Shown piece by piece: positions 6,585 to 11,009 of a stretch of DNA of 11,009 nt. The stretch lies in NCBI GenBank assembly GCA_023386235.1, contig JAEWKC010000003.1, forward strand, positions 1-11,009, written 5' to 3'. The position numbers were made by a program, and so were the translations under genes. This stretch comes from Bacteroidota bacterium. Lineage in GTDB: Bacteria > Bacteroidota > Bacteroidia > Chitinophagales > Chitinophagaceae. Numbering within the stretch: position 1 is the stretch's first letter; each line of letters opens with the position of its first letter. Under the pieces are notes generated by a model. The model was given only the letters and a program-made list of their open reading frames with translations, did no database searches and had not been told where the DNA came from.

Positions 6585-9201
6585 ATTTAATCAGGTTTTT
6601 TATTTCGTTTAGTTTCATTAAAGCTTCTACAGGCGTAAGCCTGTTGATATCAATATTATTCAATTGATCTCTTATATTATCAAATATGTCTGTCTGTGCA
6701 TCAAAGATGGATAATTGTATCTCGGGGTTCCGTACTTTTTTTATATTATGTTTCAGGTCTTTTACACCGGCTGTAGTTTTTCCTAATTCATCTGCACGTG
6801 AATCTTCCAACTGTACAAGAATTTCGTTTGCCCTGTCTATTAAATCAGGAGGCAATCCTGCCATTTTTGCCACGTGTATACCAAAGCTGTGCGTACTGCC
6901 GCCGGGAGCTAATTTTCTTATAAATACAATTTTACCATTAATCTCTTTATTTGTGATATGGTAATTTTTTACACCGCTCAACCTTTCTTCCAGGTCGTTC
7001 AATTCGTGGTAGTGCGTAGCAAAAAGGGTTTTGGGCTTAGCGGAAGAACTGTGCAAAAATTCCACAATGCTCCAGGCTATGGAAATGCCATCATAGGTAG
7101 AAGTGCCCCTCCCGATCTCGTCCAGCAGAATAAGGCTTCGTGTAGAAATGTTATTAATGATGCTGGCAGTTTCACTCATTTCTACCATAAAGGTACTTTC
7201 GCCACCACTAAGATTATCACTTGCGCCCACTCTCGTAAATATTTTATCGGTCAATGGTATGGAAGCACTTTTTGCGGGCACAAAACTTCCGGCATGGGCC
7301 ATTAAAGTTATTAAAGCCGTCTGTCGTAGCAAAGCGCTTTTACCCGACATGTTAGGTCCTGTAAGAATAATAATTTGCTCACCGTCCGGATCCAACACTA
7401 AGTCATTGGCAACATAGCTCTCTCCGGCAGGAAGATGGCGTTCTATTACGGGATGCCTGCTTTCCTTTAGTGATAACTCAATACCTTCATGAATAACAGG
7501 CTTGGTGTAATTATATTTTTTGGCATCTGTTGCAAAACACAATAAGCAATCCATTATAGCCGCCTGATTGCCATTGACCTGAACGGGCGCGATGTAATCC
7601 TGCAATTCATTCAACAGGTTTTCATAAATAGATAATTCAATGGAAAGCATTTTCTCTTCCGCCCCTGTTATCTTTTCTTCATATTCTTTCAGTTCATCGG
7701 TAATGTACCTCTCGGCATTGGCCAATGTTTGCTTTCTCATCCATTCAGCAGGTACTTTATCCTTATGAATATTGGTCACTTCCAGGTAATAGCCGAATAC
7801 ATTATTAAATCCTATCTTTAAAGAAGAGATACCCGTACGCGCCGCTTCTTGTTGCTGAATTTTTATTAAATAATCTTTACCTCCGCTGGCTATTTGTCTT
7901 AATTTGTCCAACTCCGCATCAATCCCGTCTGCTATCAGGTTGCCTTTTACCGCTATTGCCGGCGGGTCGGGATGTATTACTTTTTGTATTTTATCAACAA
8001 TATATTTACAAGGATTAATAGCGTCTGCCAATCGCTTTATATATACGTTTTCTGCCTGTTCGCCTAACGATTTCAATTCGGCACATACGGTAAGACTTTT
8101 AGACAACTGCAATACTTCTCGTGGCGATATTTTCTTTAAAGGGATTTTACTTACCAGCCTTTCCACATCTCCCAGCTGCTTTAAAGCATTCCTGAGCTTC
8201 GTCTGCAATTCGTTTTCCAAAATAAGGAATTCAACTGCATCTAAACGTTCTTTTATTTTTTGAATATCTTTCAAAGGCAATAGCAGCCATCTTTTCAGCA
8301 AGCGCGCACCCATGGGCGTCACCGTATTGTCCAGCACTTTCAGCAAATTGGTGCCGTCGTTAGGCGATTGCAAAATCTCCAGATTTCTTATTGTAAATCT
8401 GTCAAGCCACACATATTCGTCCTGCTCTATTCGCTGAATAGTAGTAATGTGCTGCAGGTTGGGGTGTTCGGTATCTTTAAGATAATGCAGCACCGCGCCG
8501 GCGGCAACAATGGCATTGTGCAGATGCTCTATGCCAAAGCCTTTTAAAGAATGTGTTTGAAAATGTTTGAGCAATTGCTCCAAAGCATAGGATTCATCGA
8601 ATATCCAGCTTTCTAAAGTATATGTATAGAACTTGTTTCCGAAAAGCTCTTTAAATGTTTTTTGATTACTTCTTTGAAAAACAATTTCGGCCGGCTTTAG
8701 CGTTTGCAAAAGCTTCTCGATATATTCATGATTACCTTCCGCTACAAAAAATTCGCCGGTAGAAATATCGAGCAATGCTACGCCAATCTTTTCTTTATCA
8801 AAATGAATTGCCGCTAAAAAATTATTGCTTTTATGCTCCAGCAGCTTATCGTTAGTAGCTACACCCGGAGTTACCAATTCTGTAACGCCGCGCTTCACTA
8901 TTCCTTTCACCATTTTAGGATCTTCTAGCTGATCGCAGACTGCCACGCGATACCCGGCTTTTACCAGCTTGTGCAGGTAAGTATCCATAGCATGATGAGG
9001 AAACCCGGCCAACTCCAGATCACTTCCACCATTATTTCTTTTGGTAAGCGTAATGCCCAGTACCTGGGCAGTTTTAATAGCGTCTTCTCCAAAAGTTTCG
9101 TAAAAATCTCCCACGCGAAACAATAAAATAGCATCGGGATATCGTTGCTTGATAGCCGAATGCTGCTGCATTAAAGGTGTTTCTTTGGTAGATTTTGCCA
9201 T
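6583..9201 (-). CDS. mutS: DNA mismatch repair protein MutS
   Basis: Recognises base mismatches and small loops and recruits MutL in an ATP-dependent way. At 872 residues it is a normal MutS1. The mismatch-recognition domain carries the F-x-E motif (Phe33-Tyr-Glu35 in VGDFYETFG). Connector, core and clamp domains follow (clamp around KQTLANAERYITDELKEYEE). The ABC-type ATPase has Walker A GPNMSGKS (615-622), the FTRVGASDNLSGGESTFMVE signature, Walker B LILLDEIGRGTST (Asp694-Glu695) and the conserved His in FATHYHEL. Near the C-terminus QLSIF (829-833) fits the beta-clamp binding pentapeptide, and the tail NRLTPVEALMKLNEIK is the usual MutS C-terminal helical segment. The ATG at 9201 gives the family-typical KETPLMQQ start. 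The gene seems to stand alone, with a -7 element so close that the mRNA may be leaderless. No mutL is nearby. Confidence 0.97.
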   Translation of the reverse strand: MAKSTKETPLMQQHSAIKQRYPDAILLFRVGDFYETFGEDAIKTAQVLGITLTKRNNGGSDLELAGFPHHAMDTYLHKLVKAGYRVAVCDQLEDPKMVKGIVKRGVTELVTPGVATNDKLLEHKSNNFLAAIHFDKEKIGVALLDISTGEFFVAEGNHEYIEKLLQTLKPAEIVFQRSNQKTFKELFGNKFYTYTLESWIFDESYALEQLLKHFQTHSLKGFGIEHLHNAIVAAGAVLHYLKDTEHPNLQHITTIQRIEQDEYVWLDRFTIRNLEILQSPNDGTNLLKVLDNTVTPMGARLLKRWLLLPLKDIQKIKERLDAVEFLILENELQTKLRNALKQLGDVERLVSKIPLKKISPREVLQLSKSLTVCAELKSLGEQAENVYIKRLADAINPCKYIVDKIQKVIHPDPPAIAVKGNLIADGIDAELDKLRQIASGGKDYLIKIQQQEAARTGISSLKIGFNNVFGYYLEVTNIHKDKVPAEWMRKQTLANAERYITDELKEYEEKITGAEEKMLSIELSIYENLLNELQDYIAPVQVNGNQAAIMDCLLCFATDAKKYNYTKPVIHEGIELSLKESRHPVIERHLPAGESYVANDLVLDPDGEQIIILTGPNMSGKSALLRQTALITLMAHAGSFVPAKSASIPLTDKIFTRVGASDNLSGGESTFMVEMSETASIINNISTRSLILLDEIGRGTSTYDGISIAWSIVEFLHSSSAKPKTLFATHYHELNDLEERLSGVKNYHITNKEINGKIVFIRKLAPGGSTHSFGIHVAKMAGLPPDLIDRANEILVQLEDSRADELGKTTAGVKDLKHNIKKVRNPEIQLSIFDAQTDIFDNIRDQLNNIDINRLTPVEALMKLNEIKNLIK

Positions 9202-9205
9202 GGGG

Positions 9206-9213
9206 CAAATGTA
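9206..9213 (-). promoter_or_regulatory. -7 element of mutS
   Basis: TACATTTG on the minus strand is an exact TAnnTTTG match and is separated from the mutS ATG by only CCCC. A start site at the usual distance would fall on or beside the ATG, which predicts a leaderless transcript. No TTG -33 element is at standard spacing, so a further upstream promoter is not excluded. Confidence 0.45.
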
Positions 9214-9359
9214 GGGAAATAATTTTTGTCATATAATTTTACAACAATAAAACATGTTGCTTAATTTTAACCTGTTAATCATTATTTTTCGGATTTTATA
9301 ATGCACTTATTATTGAGATGCTTCTATAATAATACACATCAATATGTACTACTTAAATC

Positions 9360-9375
9360 ATTTTTCGTATTTTCG
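9360..9375 (+). promoter_or_regulatory. Probable promoter of the SGNH-GH20 gene
   Basis: TATTTTCG at 9368-9375 differs from TAnnTTTG at one base. It is preceded by ATTTTTCG exactly as in the gyrB promoter; the two 16-base blocks share 14 positions. The predicted leader is about 18 bases with no Shine-Dalgarno. A second copy of the upstream half, ATTTTTCGGATTTT, lies at 9284-9297 in the same mutS-divergent gap. The rest of this 197-base gap shows nothing recognisable. Confidence 0.4.
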
Positions 9376-9398
9376 AGATTCGATATAAACAACACATC

Positions 9399-11009
9399 AT
9401 GCAAAAGATTTTTACTTTCATCGCCATTCTGTGTTTTTTTTCTTCGGCAGCCTGGTCGCAGTCTGTTCCCGCTCATTTAAATGATACGCTTTTCTCCACC
9501 TATTACCAGCAAAGAGTTTCACATTTTAAAAGCCTGCCTGCTAAAAAGAATGCGGTCATCTTTTTAGGCAACAGCATTACGGATGGTGCAGAGTGGAATG
9601 AATTATTTGCAGACAACCGGCTGCTCAACCGTGGCATCAGCGGCGATGTGACGGCAGGCGTATTGAACCGCCTGGATGAAATAATACGTCACCAACCCGA
9701 AAAAATATTTTTGCTTATAGGCACCAATGATTTGTCTAAAAACATTTCTCCGGACAGCGTATTAAAAAATATTTATCTTACAGCACAAATCATACAAAAG
9801 CAAAGTTCCGCTACGCAATTGTATGTGCAGAGTATATTGCCTATCAATAATACATTTGATCGTTTTAAAAATCACTACAAAAATCATAATGAGATCAATT
9901 TAGTCAATCAAGCTTTGCAAAAAAACGCATCGGTTTACAACTATCAATATCTTGATATTGCTACTCCGTTAATGGATAATGAAAAAAGGCTGAGCAGAGA
10001 TTTTACCAATGACGGTTTACACTTAAATGGCAAAGCTTATCAAGTTTGGAAAAATACCCTCTATCCGTATGTATTCGGTTTTCAGCCAAAGCCTGCGCTT
10101 ATACCCTACCCGCAACAAGTTCAGTGGACTGATGATTACTTTATTCCCGATGCACGAACAGCTATTATCATCAGCAACGACAGCATTGCACCTGTAGCGA
10201 AATCGCTGCAAAAAACAATCAACAACGTTGGAAACCATGTGACTGTGAGCAACAGAGCCAATGCCTCCGGAAAAAATATTATGCTGAAAATCGGGAAAGT
10301 AAATGCTCCGCTTAACAGCAGGGAGGCCTATCAGCTACAGATAAATAAAAACGATATAACGCTTATAGCGAACACTTTACAGGGTTTGCATCATGGTGTA
10401 CAAACCATCCGGCAATTAATGCGCAACACTAATACTATTGCCACCTGCAGCATTACCGACTATCCGGCATTTGCCTGGCGCGGCTACATGGTAGATGTAG
10501 GCAGAAACTATCAGTCGATGGATTTACTGAAGCAACAGATTGACGGAATGGCAAAACTCAAATACAATATTTTTCATTTTCACCTGACCGAAGATGTGGC
10601 ATGGCGCATTCAAATTAAAAAATATCCGCAGCTGACCGATGCCGTGCACATGACAAGAGACAAAGGTAAATTTTATACCATCGATGAAATAAATGAGCTG
10701 AAAACTTACTGCGAAGAAAGGCACATATTGATGCTGCCGGAGATTGATATGCCCGGACACAGCAAGGCCTTTGAAAGAGCGATGGACTTTAACATGCAAA
10801 GCGATTCAGGTTTGCTGGTCATGAAAGAAATCATGACGGAGTTTTGCGATACGTATGATTTTCCGTACATACACATTGGCGCCGATGAAGTAAAAATCAC
10901 CAATGACAACTTCCTTCCTGAAATGATTAGTTTAATAGAAGGAAAAGGCCGAACTGTGGTAGGCTGGGAACCCGGCGGCAATTTTACACCTTCCGTAATA
11001 AGACAATTA
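9399..11009 (+). CDS. Secreted two-domain hydrolase: SGNH/GDSL esterase fused to GH20 beta-N-acetylhexosaminidase (cut by right edge)
   Basis: 537 codons, open from the ATG at 9399 to the edge. A signal peptide (MQKIFTFIAILCFFSSAAWS, likely cut before Gln21) sends it to the periplasm or outside. Domain 1 (about 35-225) is an SGNH hydrolase with the full catalytic set: block I GNSIT (nucleophile Ser59), block II RGISGD (Gly79), block III GTND (Asn110), block V DGLHL (Asp205, His208). Domain 2 begins with the GH20 accessory fold (LIPYPQQVQW, about 234-350), then the GH20 barrel: YPAFAWRGYMVDVGR (Arg361), HFHLTEDVAWR, LPEIDMPGHS (447-455), and the catalytic pair Asp496-Glu497 in HIGADEV, with Trp523 in GWEPGG. 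Family knowledge: GH20 enzymes remove terminal GlcNAc/GalNAc by substrate-assisted catalysis; SGNH enzymes often deacylate sugars. Inferred: one polypeptide removes an O-acyl group and the amino sugar. The barrel end is outside the window. The substrate is unknown, and no SusC/SusD pair is visible. Confidence 0.9.
   Translation, partial: MQKIFTFIAILCFFSSAAWSQSVPAHLNDTLFSTYYQQRVSHFKSLPAKKNAVIFLGNSITDGAEWNELFADNRLLNRGISGDVTAGVLNRLDEIIRHQPEKIFLLIGTNDLSKNISPDSVLKNIYLTAQIIQKQSSATQLYVQSILPINNTFDRFKNHYKNHNEINLVNQALQKNASVYNYQYLDIATPLMDNEKRLSRDFTNDGLHLNGKAYQVWKNTLYPYVFGFQPKPALIPYPQQVQWTDDYFIPDARTAIIISNDSIAPVAKSLQKTINNVGNHVTVSNRANASGKNIMLKIGKVNAPLNSREAYQLQINKNDITLIANTLQGLHHGVQTIRQLMRNTNTIATCSITDYPAFAWRGYMVDVGRNYQSMDLLKQQIDGMAKLKYNIFHFHLTEDVAWRIQIKKYPQLTDAVHMTRDKGKFYTIDEINELKTYCEERHILMLPEIDMPGHSKAFERAMDFNMQSDSGLLVMKEIMTEFCDTYDFPYIHIGADEVKITNDNFLPEMISLIEGKGRTVVGWEPGGNFTPSVIRQL

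Noticed and set aside
6686..8263. Several plus-strand open frames inside mutS
   Set aside because: All are antisense to the strongly conserved mutS frame and show no domain or start signal.
9296..9335. TATAAT-like hexamers upstream of the SGNH-GH20 gene
   Set aside because: Enterobacterial -10 boxes are not the Bacteroidota promoter type, and no -35 partner lies at proper spacing.
9202..9398. Search for a tRNA, riboswitch or attachment site in the mutS-GH20 gap
   Set aside because: No cloverleaf, CCA end, conserved riboswitch core or repeat pair of integration type could be seen.
10023..10981. Minus-strand open frames under the SGNH-GH20 gene
   Set aside because: Antisense to a frame with complete catalytic motifs; no independent support.

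Overview
The window looks like chromosomal DNA from a member of the Bacteroidota, most likely close to Chitinophagaceae. The base composition is moderately AT-rich, Shine-Dalgarno sequences are weak or absent, and Bacteroidota-type -7 elements (TAnnTTTG) lie just upstream of most genes. The protein families (DnaB, GyrB, MutS, a short QueG, AqpZ-type channel, secreted GH20) fit this group. The family-level assignment is from memory of protein style, not from a search. I see no insertion sequence, CRISPR array, tRNA or rRNA.

Layout. (1) 1-1156, minus: the first 385 codons of dnaB, the replicative helicase, cut by the left edge. (2) 1157-1743: a 587-base, very AT-rich divergent gap. It holds one perfect DnaA box plus three near-matches, two back-to-back hairpins and the gyrB promoter. 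(3) 1744-3702, plus: gyrB, followed by a strong hairpin terminator that can work in both directions. (4) 3804-4187, minus: a small putative lipoprotein, divergent from (5) 4246-5187, plus: queG, which must start at a TTG codon. (6) 5168-5824, minus: a PAP2-type membrane phosphatase whose 3' end overlaps queG. (7) 5940-6444, minus: an aquaporin Z gene broken by a frameshift and an internal deletion of about 70 codons. (8) 6583-9201, minus: mutS. (9) 9399 to the right edge, plus: the first 537 codons of a secreted protein joining an SGNH esterase domain to a GH20 beta-hexosaminidase.

Most of the window is housekeeping: replication (dnaB, gyrB), mismatch repair (mutS) and tRNA queuosine synthesis (queG). 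Most genes appear to have their own promoter rather than sharing an operon. The accessory parts are the esterase-hexosaminidase fusion, which suggests use of acylated amino-sugar glycans, and the decaying aquaporin. I found no clearly new multi-gene system. The items most worth checking are the possible origin-like region between dnaB and gyrB, the aquaporin lesions, the two-domain hydrolase, and unusual translation starts (TTG for queG, predicted leaderless mRNAs for mutS and the lipoprotein).
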